A stretch of 46,934 bases of DNA. It comes from Methylobacterium sp. UNC378MF (lineage in GTDB: Bacteria; Pseudomonadota; Alphaproteobacteria; Rhizobiales; Beijerinckiaceae). The position numbers were made by a program, and so were the translations under genes. The DNA lies in contig NZ_FMWU01000040.1 of assembly GCF_900103195.1 (NCBI RefSeq), positions 1-46,934 of the forward strand. Reading direction: 5' to 3'. A model generated the notes under the pieces. The model was not told the DNA's origin and searched no databases. It worked only from the letters and a program-made list of their open reading frames with translations. Below, one piece after another: positions 33,736 to 42,108 of the stretch (its first letter is position 1; each line of letters starts with the position of its first letter).

Positions 33736-34974
33736 ATGCCCCTCCAGCCCCACGAGACCGCCTTCACCGAGGCGCCCGCGCCGCCGCGCCCGGTGCCGGT
33801 CCTTCCCGACGGCGCCGCCGCGCTGGCCGTCGCCGACCGGCTGGCGGACGCTTTCGCCGAGGCCGCCGTCGAGCGCGACCTCGCGCGGCGCCTGCCGGTC
33901 GCCGAGATCGCGCGCTTCACCGAATCCGGCCTCTGGGCGATCACGGTGCCGACGGAATATGGCGGCCCCGGCCTCGACAGCGCCACGGTCGCCCAGGTGA
34001 TCGCCCGGATCGCCGCGGCGGACGGCTCGCTGGGCCAGATCCCGCAGAACCATTTCTACGCCCTGGAGGTGCTCCGCAACGGCGGCACCGAGGCCCAGAA
34101 GCGCGCCCTCTACGGCCGCGTCCTGGCGGGCGAGCGCTTCGGCAACGCGCTGGCCGAGATCGGCGCGCGGGACCACACCCGCCGCACCCGGCTCGTGCGC
34201 GACCCGGCCGGCTGGACTGTCGAGGGGCGCAAATACTACTGCACCGGCTCGCTCTACGCCCACCGCATCCCCACCCTGGCCAACGCCGAGGAGGACGGCC
34301 GGGAGGTCGCCTACCTCGTCTTCATCCCCCGGGACGCGCCGGGCGTCACCCTGGTCGACGACTGGGACGGGTTCGGCCAGCGGGTCACCGGCTCGGGCTC
34401 GGTCCTGTTCGAGCGCGTCGCCGTGGAGCCCGACTGGGTGGTGCCGTTCCAGGCCTCGCTGGAGCGGCCGACCGCCATCGGCCCCTTCGCGCAGATCCTG
34501 CATGCCGGGATCGATCTCGGCATCGGGGCGGGCGCCTTCGCGGCGACTTTGCCCTTCGTGCGCGACCGCGCCCGGCCGTGGATCGATGCCGGGGTCGCCC
34601 GGGCCAGCGAGGATCCGCTGACCCTCCACGCGCTGGGCGACGTCCAGGTGCGCCTCGCGGCGGCCGACGCCCTGCTGGCGCGGGCCGGCCGCTTCGTGGA
34701 CGCCGCGCAGGCCGCCCCCGACGCCGAGACCGTCGCGGCCGCCTCCGTGGCGGTGGCGGAGGCGCGGGCGGCGAGCCACCGGGCGGGCCTGCTGGCGGCC
34801 AACAAACTCGTCGAACTCGGCGGCACCTCCGCCACCGACCGGGCCGAGGCGCTGGACCGCTACTGGCGCAACGTCCGCACCCACACCCTGCACGATCCGG
34901 TGCGCTGGAAATACCACTGGATCGGCGCCTACCACCTCGACGGCCGGCATCCGCCCCGGCACGGAGCGCTCTGA
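33736..34974 (+). CDS. SfnB-type oxidoreductase, second copy
   Basis: 412 residues, clearly related to the preceding gene along its length (ARFTESGLWAITVPTEYGGPGLD, IPQNHFYALEVL, GRKYYCTGSLYAHRIPTLA, DDWDGFGQR, VRTHTLHDPVRWKYHWIGAY). The stop overlaps the next start by one base (TGATG). Differences cluster in the residues after GNALAEIG, so the two may differ in substrate or form a heteromer. Predicted to be cytoplasmic, FMN/FAD-dependent, acting with the downstream monooxygenase on an imported sulfur compound. Confidence 0.86.
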   Translation: MPLQPHETAFTEAPAPPRPVPVLPDGAAALAVADRLADAFAEAAVERDLARRLPVAEIARFTESGLWAITVPTEYGGPGLDSATVAQVIARIAAADGSLGQIPQNHFYALEVLRNGGTEAQKRALYGRVLAGERFGNALAEIGARDHTRRTRLVRDPAGWTVEGRKYYCTGSLYAHRIPTLANAEEDGREVAYLVFIPRDAPGVTLVDDWDGFGQRVTGSGSVLFERVAVEPDWVVPFQASLERPTAIGPFAQILHAGIDLGIGAGAFAATLPFVRDRARPWIDAGVARASEDPLTLHALGDVQVRLAAADALLARAGRFVDAAQAAPDAETVAAASVAVAEARAASHRAGLLAANKLVELGGTSATDRAEALDRYWRNVRTHTLHDPVRWKYHWIGAYHLDGRHPPRHGAL

Positions 34975-36353
34975 TGGCCGCCGCGACGAAGCAGATCCTG
35001 CTGAACGCCTTCAACATGACCTGCGTGGGCCACATCAACCATGGGCTCTGGACCCACCCGCGCGACCGCTCGTCCGAGTACAACACGCTGAGCTACTGGA
35101 CCGATCAGGCGAAGCTCCTGGAGCGCGGCCTGTTCGACGGCCTGTTCATCGCCGACATCATCGGCGTCTACGACATCTATGGCGGCGGCATCGAGGTGAC
35201 CGCCCGGGAGGCCGTGCAGCTCCCGGTCAACGATCCGACCGTGATGATCTCCGCGATGGCGGCGGTGACCGAGCATCTGGGCTTCGGGGTGACCATCAAC
35301 GTCCACCAGGAGGCACCCTACACCTTCGCCCGGCGCCTCTCGACCCTCGACCACCTCACCGGTGGCCGGATCGGCTGGAACATCGTCACCGGTTATCTCG
35401 ACAGCGCCCACCGCGCCCAGAGCGGCGGCACGTTGCCGGCTCATGACCGGCGCTACGATTACGCCGACGAGTACCTGGAGGTTCTCTACCGGCTCTGGGA
35501 GGGAAGCTGGGACGATGCCGCCGTGTGCCGCGACCGGGCGGCCCGGGTGTTCAGCGATCCCGCCCATATCCGCAAGGTCGTGCACCGGGGCGAGTTCTTC
35601 TCCGTCGAGGGCTACCACCTGTCGGAGCCGTCGCGTCAGCGCACGCCGGTCCTCTACCAGGCGGGCGCTTCGGGCCGCGGCCGCGCCTTCGCGGGCCGCC
35701 ACGCCGAGTGCGTGTTCATCTCGGCCCGCGACCCGGTCTCCGCCCGTGAGTCGGTCCGCGCCATCCGGGCCGAGGCGGTCGCGGCGGGGCGGAATCCCGA
35801 CGACGTGAAGGTGTTCGTCGGCCTCGCGGTGATCCCCGGACGGACCCGGGCGGAAGCCGAGGCGAAGCGGGACGAATACCTGTCCTACGCGAGCCCGGAA
35901 GCCGGGCTCGCGCATTTCTCCGCCTCCACGGGGATCGACTTCGCCCGCTACGGCCTGGACGAGCCGATCCCCTATGCACCGGGCAACGCCATCCAGTCGG
36001 CCACCGCGGCGGCGGCCAAGCGCGGCCTGACCAAGCGCGACCTGCTGACCGAGCTGCAGCTCGGCGGCCGCTACGCGGTGCTCACCGGCGACGCGGTCGC
36101 CATCGCCGACGCGCTCCAGACCTGGATCGAGGAGGGGGAGGTCGACGGCTTCAACCTCAGCCGGATCGTCGTGCCGGACAGTTTTTCCGACTTCATCGAC
36201 CTCGTGATCCCCGAACTGCAGGATCGCGGCCTCTACAAGACCGCCTATGCCGAGGGCTCACTCCGGGCGAAGCTGTTCGGCCAGGGGGACCGGCTGCCCG
36301 CGCGCCATCCGGCCGATTCCTACCGCCACCGCGACCCGCCTCAGCGGGTTTGA
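34974..36353 (+). CDS. DmoA/DszA/NtaA-type FMN-dependent monooxygenase
   Basis: 459 residues from ATG 34974, matching the usual length of this bacterial-luciferase subgroup. Landmarks: ILLNAFNMTCVGHINHGLWTHPRD at the start, FDGLFIADIIGVYDIYGG, the flavin loop RLSTLDHLTGGRIGWNIVTGYLDSAHRA, YADEYLEVLYRLWEGSW, VLYQAGASGRGRAFAGRHAECVFI and a C-terminal DGFNLSRIVVPDSFSDF. Family members use FMNH2 and O2 to cleave C-S or C-N bonds (dimethylsulfide, dibenzothiophene sulfone, nitrilotriacetate). With the MetQNI importer and SfnB pair, C-S cleavage is the likely role. Its 3' end overlaps the convergent receptor-like gene by 13 bases. Confidence 0.92.
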   Translation: MAAATKQILLNAFNMTCVGHINHGLWTHPRDRSSEYNTLSYWTDQAKLLERGLFDGLFIADIIGVYDIYGGGIEVTAREAVQLPVNDPTVMISAMAAVTEHLGFGVTINVHQEAPYTFARRLSTLDHLTGGRIGWNIVTGYLDSAHRAQSGGTLPAHDRRYDYADEYLEVLYRLWEGSWDDAAVCRDRAARVFSDPAHIRKVVHRGEFFSVEGYHLSEPSRQRTPVLYQAGASGRGRAFAGRHAECVFISARDPVSARESVRAIRAEAVAAGRNPDDVKVFVGLAVIPGRTRAEAEAKRDEYLSYASPEAGLAHFSASTGIDFARYGLDEPIPYAPGNAIQSATAAAAKRGLTKRDLLTELQLGGRYAVLTGDAVAIADALQTWIEEGEVDGFNLSRIVVPDSFSDFIDLVIPELQDRGLYKTAYAEGSLRAKLFGQGDRLPARHPADSYRHRDPPQRV

Positions 36354-37519
36354 GCTTCGCCGCTCTCGGAACCGAACCAGCGGCCGTAGATCTCGTCGTA
36401 GCGGCCATCCTCCCGCAGACCGAGGAGGGCTTGGTTCACGCGCTTGCGCCGGGGATCGTTGGCCGCGAACAGGATGCCGTAGGATTGCCGGTTGAAGGCC
36501 GGCCCGATCAGGCGCAGCGGTGGGTGGTCGGGCTGCGTCGCGTAGTAGCTCAGGGCGGGGGCATCGTAGACCACCGCGGCGACGGTGCCGGCCTCCAGGG
36601 CCGCACAGGCTTCCTCCAGGGTCGCAAACCCTACCGGCGTGGCGAAATGGTCCGCCAGATAGGCGACCGACGTAGTGTGGACGACCGTGCCCACCCGCTT
36701 GCCCGGCAGGTCCTGCGGGCCGTTGATCGCGCCGCGCAGGCGCTCCACTGTCGCCGTGCTGGTCAGACCGGCCGTGAACCACGCCACCAGGGCGATGCAG
36801 ATGAACAGCCAGACCACCGTGACGGCCCGGGCCAGCGGGCTGCGCGGCATCTCGTCCGCCTGCGCGGCGAGGCTGCTCAACGCCCACCAGAGGACATGGG
36901 CGAAGCCGTGCGCGGGCCGCGCCCGTGCGGCCATGCCGCCCGGATGGCGCCGCTCGAGCCACCAGATCAGCGCCGCCACCGCGAGGATGAGGGCGGCAAG
37001 TCCCAGGAGGACCTGCAGGAAGGCGGCGTCGCGCAGGAGCGCCTGAAGGGCCCGCGCCGTGGCCGAACCGGTCGCGTCCGGCGCCGCCCGGACGGCGATG
37101 CGCAGGCCGGTCTCCAGCATCGTGACGGAGAAGTCGAATTGCTTCTCGCGCTCCGCGGTGATCGACACCGCCGCGATGGCGAGGTCCGCGCGCCCGTCCG
37201 AGACCGCCGCGAACAGTGCCGGCAGGTCGTCGACGCGGACGAACGCGGTTCGGACACCGAGATCCCGCGCGATGGCATTCCAGAGATCGATGCTGAATCC
37301 CCGCAACCGACCCTCCGCGTCCATGACCAGAGGCGGCACCGGATGCGTCGCGACCCGCCAGGTCTCGGGGTCGTTCGTGCGGAGCGGAAGGGGCGCCCGC
37401 TCGGCTGCCGCCTCCGACCTCGCCTGAACCGTCTCCCGCGTCTCGGCGCGGACCGGGCCCACAGCGAGGCACAGACAGACAGTCAGGATGGCCGCGGAGA
37501 CGATGGATGAGCGCGGCAC
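36341..37519 (-). CDS. Glutamate-receptor-like periplasmic binding/channel protein
   Basis: 392 residues from a GTG at 37519, one base after the AraC gene stop. The signal peptide (1-25) is followed by a family-3 binding lobe (ETWRVATHPVPPLV, GFSIDLWNAIARDLGV, DLAIAAVSITAEREKQFDFS), TM1 (about 168-188), a short loop with HVLWWALSSLAAQADEMP (about 208-225), TM2 (about 232-254), AGLTSTATVERLRGAINGPQDL, then the second binding lobe (VGTVVHTTSVAYL to YDEIYGRWFG). This is the layout of bacterial ionotropic glutamate receptors such as GluR0. The potassium filter (TVGYGD-like) is missing from the loop, so conductance is uncertain. It could instead be a ligand sensor. Confidence 0.8.
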   Translation of the reverse strand: MPRSSIVSAAILTVCLCLAVGPVRAETRETVQARSEAAAERAPLPLRTNDPETWRVATHPVPPLVMDAEGRLRGFSIDLWNAIARDLGVRTAFVRVDDLPALFAAVSDGRADLAIAAVSITAEREKQFDFSVTMLETGLRIAVRAAPDATGSATARALQALLRDAAFLQVLLGLAALILAVAALIWWLERRHPGGMAARARPAHGFAHVLWWALSSLAAQADEMPRSPLARAVTVVWLFICIALVAWFTAGLTSTATVERLRGAINGPQDLPGKRVGTVVHTTSVAYLADHFATPVGFATLEEACAALEAGTVAAVVYDAPALSYYATQPDHPPLRLIGPAFNRQSYGILFAANDPRRKRVNQALLGLREDGRYDEIYGRWFGSESGEAQTR

Positions 37520-37520
37520 G

Positions 37521-38576
37521 TCAGAGACTCTCGATCCAGTTGCGCAAGATGGCGCCGGGCGCTTGATCGGGCTCGGTGCCCAGGTGTTGGGACGCATCGC
37601 TCGGGATAAAGCCGAACCGGCGCTTGAATGCCCGCCGAAAGGTCCGCTCGTCCGAGAAGCCGACCGCGAAGGCGACCTGCGAGATGCGCAGGGGCTTGGG
37701 GGCATCATCGCGCACGAGCATCCGCATCGCCGCCATCAGACGGCGATCGCGGATATACGCCACGATGCCGTTGGGGGCGAACAGGCGGTACAGGGTCGAG
37801 CGCGACAGGCCGAGGCGCGCCGCGATCAGGGCCGGCGTCAGCTTGGGATTGCCGAGTTCCGCCTCGACGAGGCGGCGGACGCGGATCCGGACGTCCTGGT
37901 GCTGCGAGGGGCGCCCCTCTTCCTGTCCGCGCAGCCAGCTGGCGCAGAGCTGGGTGATCGCCGCCGAAGCCGCCAAGGCCTCGCGGCGGTCAAGGAGGTC
38001 GCCGCAGGCGACGACGTTGGCAACGAAATTGTGGACCAGCCGCCCGAACGGGTCGCCGTCATGGTCGAGGGGGCGCCCGTGCAGGGCGTCCGGGTGGCAG
38101 CCCTGCTTCTCCAGCAGGGCGCGGGGGATCACGACGTTCGTAGCATCGACGGCGCCCGCCACGATGCGCACGGGCTGGGCGAGATCGAAGACGATGCACT
38201 GCACCTCGTTCACGCGGCCGGTGCCGTGATCGGTCTCCACAAGGCTCTGCCCCCGCCGGTAGAACTGCAGCAGGATGTGGTCGAGGCCTTGCTGTCCGAT
38301 CATCGCCTGCGTCCGCACGAGGGTGTGGGCCGGTGCCACCACGTCGCCGACCAGCAGGTCACCGAGATGATAGCTGCGCATCGCGATCGGAACGGTGAGG
38401 TCGGTGTCCGGGCGGAAGCTGACGTCGAAGATGGGCGCGAGATGGTCCTGCCACGCCCGACCGAGCCCCTCGGGATCATCCGGCGGCTCAAATCGCAGAC
38501 AGGCGACCTCTCCGCCCGGAGCATCGCCGCCGGCCGGTGCAGCGTCCGGGTCCCGGTCTCTATCCGCGGAAGACAT
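37521..38576 (-). CDS. AraC-family transcriptional regulator
   Basis: 351 residues. The N-terminal two thirds form a cupin-like sensing domain related to AraC-binding-domain proteins (LTVPIAMRSYHLGDLLVGDV, LLQFYRRGQS, CIVFDLAQPVRI). The C-terminal 100 residues have two helix-turn-helix motifs (LTPALIAARLGLSRSTLYRLF and ISQVAFAVGFSDERTFRRAFKRRFG). It is in one apparent operon with the glutamate-receptor-like gene (one base between them) and may respond to the same ligand. Whether it also controls the convergent sulfur cluster is unknown. Confidence 0.93.
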   Translation of the reverse strand: MSSADRDRDPDAAPAGGDAPGGEVACLRFEPPDDPEGLGRAWQDHLAPIFDVSFRPDTDLTVPIAMRSYHLGDLLVGDVVAPAHTLVRTQAMIGQQGLDHILLQFYRRGQSLVETDHGTGRVNEVQCIVFDLAQPVRIVAGAVDATNVVIPRALLEKQGCHPDALHGRPLDHDGDPFGRLVHNFVANVVACGDLLDRREALAASAAITQLCASWLRGQEEGRPSQHQDVRIRVRRLVEAELGNPKLTPALIAARLGLSRSTLYRLFAPNGIVAYIRDRRLMAAMRMLVRDDAPKPLRISQVAFAVGFSDERTFRRAFKRRFGFIPSDASQHLGTEPDQAPGAILRNWIESL

Positions 38577-39114
38577 ACGTAGAGCCTGCCACCTGCTGTT
38601 CCCGCGACCGACGAAGAACGAGGGTCTAGCCCAAGGTCACGTGTGGCATCGCGGTCGGTTTGTCCCGCACGTTAGCCGTGTCCATCCGGACAATCCCCTC
38701 ATCGCCCGACGACAGGCGCGGCTGTACACTGTCCTTTGTCACGGCGGCATGTGATTCGACGTAGGTGCCGTCGGATCGCATGCCGCCGCGTGCGCAGCAT
38801 CGGATCACCACGGCCCGCGCTCCCGGAATGGTTCCCTCCGTCCCCGCAGAGGGATGATCGTACCAGAACGGTGCGTGCGGCACCCATTGTGGCAGCCAGG
38901 TGATAGTCTGTTAAAGCTGACGGCACCGGCGCTGCGGTGCGCTCGGGGCTGTGCGGAGCGGGGTTTTTCGAGCCGGCTGTGGCGGAACAGGGCGGTCCTG
39001 GGTGTGCGTCTAACCGGCCCCCGGGTGCCCCCGCACAGCTCGTTTCCACTGGCCTGGAGGCCGCGTGGTGAGGGAGGCCGCCCAGGCGCGATCGGCACCC
39101 CGCTGGAGACAAGG
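38577..39114. other. Intergenic region of about 540 bases
   Basis: No strongly supported gene. A weak minus-strand frame is listed at 38626-38781. Other frames on both strands are Arg/Pro rich and look like chance open frames. The part next to 38577 should hold the AraC gene promoter. Confidence 0.4.
38626..38781 (-). CDS. Doubtful small hypothetical protein, 51 residues
   Basis: Minus-strand frame from ATG 38781 (open further upstream to a GTG at 38883). The sequence MRSDGTYVESHAAVTKDSVQ is compositionally ordinary, without Arg/Pro excess, which is why it is listed. There is no clear ribosome site, signal, membrane helix or recognised family. Confidence 0.25.
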   Translation of the reverse strand: MRSDGTYVESHAAVTKDSVQPRLSSGDEGIVRMDTANVRDKPTAMPHVTLG

Positions 39115-39312
39115 ATGGGTGGCAGCGAAAGCCGCGACAAGCCGCCTATCCAGGTGGAGCCGGCGTCACGTCGCCCCGGCCGTTGGCGACGGCTGTTCGA
39201 CATTCTCGAAGGCCTTGAGTTGCTGGTTCAAGCCGGCCGGCTGCTCTGGTTATTCCTGAGAGGATTGTGGCTGGCCGCCGGGGCAATCGTGCGCTTCTTC
39301 GGTGACCGATGA
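39115..39312 (+). CDS. Small single-TM membrane protein, 65 residues
   Basis: ATG 39115 has GGAGACAAGG just upstream. The first 35 residues are polar and basic (SRRPGRWRRLFDIL), then one TM helix (about residues 43-63; LLWLFLRGLWLAAGAIVRFF). The frame is open upstream, but that part is Arg-rich and lacks a ribosome site. Predicted inner-membrane microprotein with a cytoplasmic basic N-terminus. Family not recognised. Confidence 0.55.
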   Translation: MGGSESRDKPPIQVEPASRRPGRWRRLFDILEGLELLVQAGRLLWLFLRGLWLAAGAIVRFFGDR

Positions 39313-39438
39313 GCCGCGCCGGCATCCGCGGCTGGCCGCGTCTTTCGGACCGCCTCCTGTCCGTCGCGCCATCAATCCGGGAGGCGCTGTCTCCGAGACG
39401 CATCGCGCCGCCGGCGCGGTGCCTATGCGCCGGGCGGA

Positions 39439-39454
39439 TGTTTCACGGGAAACA
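39439..39454. other. Candidate parS (ParB-binding) site
   Basis: TGTTTCACGGGAAACA differs at one base from the widespread chromosomal parS consensus TGTTTCACGTGAAACA. The symmetry extends outward: 39434-39444 and 39449-39459 are exact 11-base complements. It sits in a 206-base gap between genes. Translating the site gives VSRET, the peptide seen where parS falls inside genes. A simple RNA hairpin is the alternative. No parAB genes are in the window. Confidence 0.6.
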
Positions 39455-39518
39455 TCCGCTTCAGCGGCCTGCACGCTGAGGCGCCGGGCATCCGGCGCCG
39501 ACGCACCTCTTCGCGACC

Positions 39519-39884
39519 TCAGCCGAACAATCGGCGCGCGACGATCTGCGGGTCGATCGGCTTCTGGCACAGGGCCACGGCCCCGTGGAGCGAGGGCACC
39601 GCGACCGGATCGTAGCCGGTCACGAACAGGAACGGGACGCCCCGCGCATGCAGGGCGTCGGCGACCGGATAAACGAGTTCGTCCTGCAGGTTGATGTCGA
39701 GGACCGCCGCGTCGATGTCGGCCGTGCGGGCGATCAGCGCCAGCGCCTCGCTGACGCTGGGCACCGGACCCAGGACCTGGGCACCGCCTTCCTCGAACTC
39801 GGACTTGAGGTCGACGGCGATGAAGTAGTCATCCTCAACCAGCAGAACCCGCCGGCCGGACAGAGCGCGTAGGGTCGGATTCAT
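39519..39884 (-). CDS. Stand-alone receiver-domain response regulator
   Basis: 121 residues, a single receiver domain: acidic pair VLLVEDDYF, phospho-acceptor Asp in AAVLDINLQ, switch Thr in FLFVTGYDP, and Lys in ALCQKPID. There is no output domain. The ATG overlaps the upstream kinase stop by 4 bases (ATGA), so the two are translationally coupled and form a cognate pair. Receivers of this kind next to HWE kinases usually relay or sink phosphate within a larger stress or light response. Confidence 0.92.
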   Translation of the reverse strand: MNPTLRALSGRRVLLVEDDYFIAVDLKSEFEEGGAQVLGPVPSVSEALALIARTADIDAAVLDINLQDELVYPVADALHARGVPFLFVTGYDPVAVPSLHGAVALCQKPIDPQIVARRLFG

Positions 39885-41371
39885 GCGGGGCTGCCTGCGC
39901 CTTCTCCCTCCGGGAGGGGGATGTTGATCGAGCAATGTAGCGCCGTGTCGCCGAGTTCGTAGCGGGTGGTCGCCTTCAGGGCGTAGGGCAGGGCGTGCTC
40001 GATCAGTTCCCGACCATAGCCGCCCCGCGGCGCCGCGTCCGGCAGATCCGCTCTAGGGACCAGTCCTTCCTCCATCCACTCGACCAGCAGCCGGCCGCCG
40101 CCGTCATCCGCCAGATAGGTCCGCCATGTCACCGTCAGGCGTCCCTGCGCGGTGGTGAGGGCGCCGTATTTCAGCGCGTTGGTGGCGAGTTCGTGCAGGG
40201 CCAGCGCGAAGGTCTGGACCGTGGCCTTGCGCAGCCGCACCACCGGCCCGTGGAGACGGATGCGCTCCCGCATGACCGGCGCGTTGAGGGCGGCGAGTTC
40301 CGTCTCGATCAGGGCCCGGAGCGTGATCGGTTCCTGGTCCGAGCGCGAGAGCAGACCCTGGACCCGGGAAAGTGCGGACAGGCGGTCGTTGAACCGCTCG
40401 CGAAACGTCTCACCGGGCCCGGTCTGGGCCATCGTCTGCTTGGCGATGGAACGTACGACGCCGAGCAGGTTCCGGGTCCGATGCTGCAGCTCGGCGACCA
40501 TGACCTGCTGCCGCTCCTGAAGCTGACGCAGATCGTCGATGTCGGTCGAGGTGCCGAGCCACTCGACGATCCGGCCCTGCGCGTCGCGGACCGGTGCAGC
40601 CCGGGTCTGGAACCAGCAGAAGCGCTGCTCGGCCGCGTTGCAGAGCCGGTGCTCGAAGGAGAGGTGGCCACTCACCGGCGCCTCGTGCCAAGCCGTGGCG
40701 GCGGCCGCGTAATCATCCGGATGGACCGCGGCCAGCCAGCCCCAGCCCAGGCTCGTCGCGTTAGTCTGGCCGGTATAGGCGTGCCATTGCGGGCTCGACC
40801 AGATGCAGGCCCCATCGATTCCGGCGCGCCAGATGAGTTGCGGAATACCCTGGGCGAGGGTGCGGAACAGCTCCTCACTCGCGCGCAGGCGGCGCTCGGC
40901 CAGGACGCGCTCGGTGCTCTCGACCACGATGGCGATGACCCCGGCGGGCCGTCCATCCTCGCCGAAGACCGGGGAGTAATCGAGATTCATCCAGACGGCC
41001 TCGGGCCGTCCGTAGCGGTGCAGGGTGAGTTCCTGATCCTTGTAGGACAACGTCCCGCCGGCCAGAACGACGCGCATCACGTTGTCGTTGAAGTCAGCGA
41101 CCTCGGGCCAACCCTCGCGCACCTTGGAGCCGAGGAGCTGAGGATGGCGCCCGCCTGCAAAACCCGAATAGGCATCGTTGTAGATCATGATGCCGTCCTC
41201 ACCCCACAGCAGCACGATCGGCACAGGCGATTGCAGCAGCGTGCTGACCGCGAAGATCAGGCTCTGCGGCCAATTCGCCAGTGGCCCCAGGGGCGTCTCC
41301 GCCCAATCGTAGGTCCGGACGAGGTCGGCCAGTTCGCTGCAGCCGGCCGAGAAGATGCAGGCCTCGCCCAT
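39881..41371 (-). CDS. HWE-family histidine kinase with two PAS domains
   Basis: 496 residues, soluble. The N-terminal signature DWAETPLGPLANWPQSL and a PAS-like region (to about residue 155) are followed by a second PAS (LFRTLAQGIPQLIWRAGIDGACIWSSPQWHAYTGQ to GTSTDIDDLRQLQ). The HWE kinase core has phospho-His ELQHRTRNLLGVVRSIA, the N-box ALHELATNALKYGAL, and the WxE motif VEWMEEG, ending YGRELIEHALPYAL. HWE kinases are common in Methylobacterium and rhizobia. The input signal is unknown; no LOV cysteine motif or phytochrome domain is seen. Confidence 0.93.
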   Translation of the reverse strand: MGEACIFSAGCSELADLVRTYDWAETPLGPLANWPQSLIFAVSTLLQSPVPIVLLWGEDGIMIYNDAYSGFAGGRHPQLLGSKVREGWPEVADFNDNVMRVVLAGGTLSYKDQELTLHRYGRPEAVWMNLDYSPVFGEDGRPAGVIAIVVESTERVLAERRLRASEELFRTLAQGIPQLIWRAGIDGACIWSSPQWHAYTGQTNATSLGWGWLAAVHPDDYAAAATAWHEAPVSGHLSFEHRLCNAAEQRFCWFQTRAAPVRDAQGRIVEWLGTSTDIDDLRQLQERQQVMVAELQHRTRNLLGVVRSIAKQTMAQTGPGETFRERFNDRLSALSRVQGLLSRSDQEPITLRALIETELAALNAPVMRERIRLHGPVVRLRKATVQTFALALHELATNALKYGALTTAQGRLTVTWRTYLADDGGGRLLVEWMEEGLVPRADLPDAAPRGGYGRELIEHALPYALKATTRYELGDTALHCSINIPLPEGEGAGSPA

Positions 41372-41751
41372 GCGGTGACCGACTCGTGAGGCTGCGGCTC
41401 GGGCAAGGGCAGCGCGGATGGCGGGGGACCTCCCGCGATCGGCCCAGGGGCGGCCCGCCGCTCAGGCGCGCCACGACGAGGCTACTACACCGCTCCGGCC
41501 CTTGATAGGGCGCCCCGTCTCACCGATACGGCCGGCGCTGCGCGGTCGCCATCCTCCGTCGGGTGCGGATGGGCGGATGCGTCAGCGTGCAGCGGTCTTC
41601 GGGCCGTAAACCCGGGGCATGGCGGGTTCAGGTCCGCAGGACCGATCCCGGCAGGGCTGCGAGCGCCGCCGTGAACTTCCGTCGGCCTGCCAGACTTCTA
41701 CAGCGGAGGGCCGGGGCAGCCTTGCTGCGGCCCAGGGAGAAACGATCCATC
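41372..41751. other. Divergent intergenic region, 380 bases
   Basis: Lies between the kinase (minus) and a small exported-protein gene (plus). No gene or clear repeat is seen. CAGGGAGAAACG at 41733-41744 is the probable ribosome site of the plus-strand gene. Confidence 0.5.
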
Positions 41752-42024
41752 ATGCGCGCATCGACCATTGCCGCCGCCCTGCTGACCGGGATCGCGACGG
41801 CCCTGTTGGCAGGTCCCGCCACCGCGGCGCCCACCGGTCCGTCCCCGTCCGTCGCCGCGTCTGACGGCCTGCTGACCACTGTGCGGGCCAAGCGCCACCG
41901 CGCCCGGCGCAGCGCCCGGATGCCGAGCGGCAGCCGGTTCAACAACGTCACACGCGGCGCCATCGGCGGTGACAGCGGCGGCAACGCCGTCACGGGGAGC
42001 ACGGCGGCCCCGAGCGGCCGTTAG
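41752..42024 (+). CDS. Small exported hypothetical protein, 90 residues
   Basis: ATG 41752 with CAGGGAGAAACG upstream. The signal peptide covers about residues 1-25 (LLTGIATALLAGPATAA). The mature part is basic and Ser/Gly/Thr rich, with RAKRHRARRSARMPSGSRFNNVTRGAIGGDSGG, and probably disordered. No family recognised; periplasmic or surface location inferred from the signal. Downstream frames are shared with nothing else. Confidence 0.6.
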   Translation: MRASTIAAALLTGIATALLAGPATAAPTGPSPSVAASDGLLTTVRAKRHRARRSARMPSGSRFNNVTRGAIGGDSGGNAVTGSTAAPSGR

Positions 42025-42108
42025 GATTGCGCCGGACCGACCCAGTGCCGGCCCGGCCTTCCCCGAGTCCACCCGAGGAGTTTCGGACCGAAAATTGGGT
42101 CACGCACT

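Noticed and set aside
39434..39459. Intrinsic terminator at the inverted repeat
   Set aside because: No T-run on either strand and the core is a close parS match, so a ParB site is the preferred reading, though a hairpin cannot be excluded.
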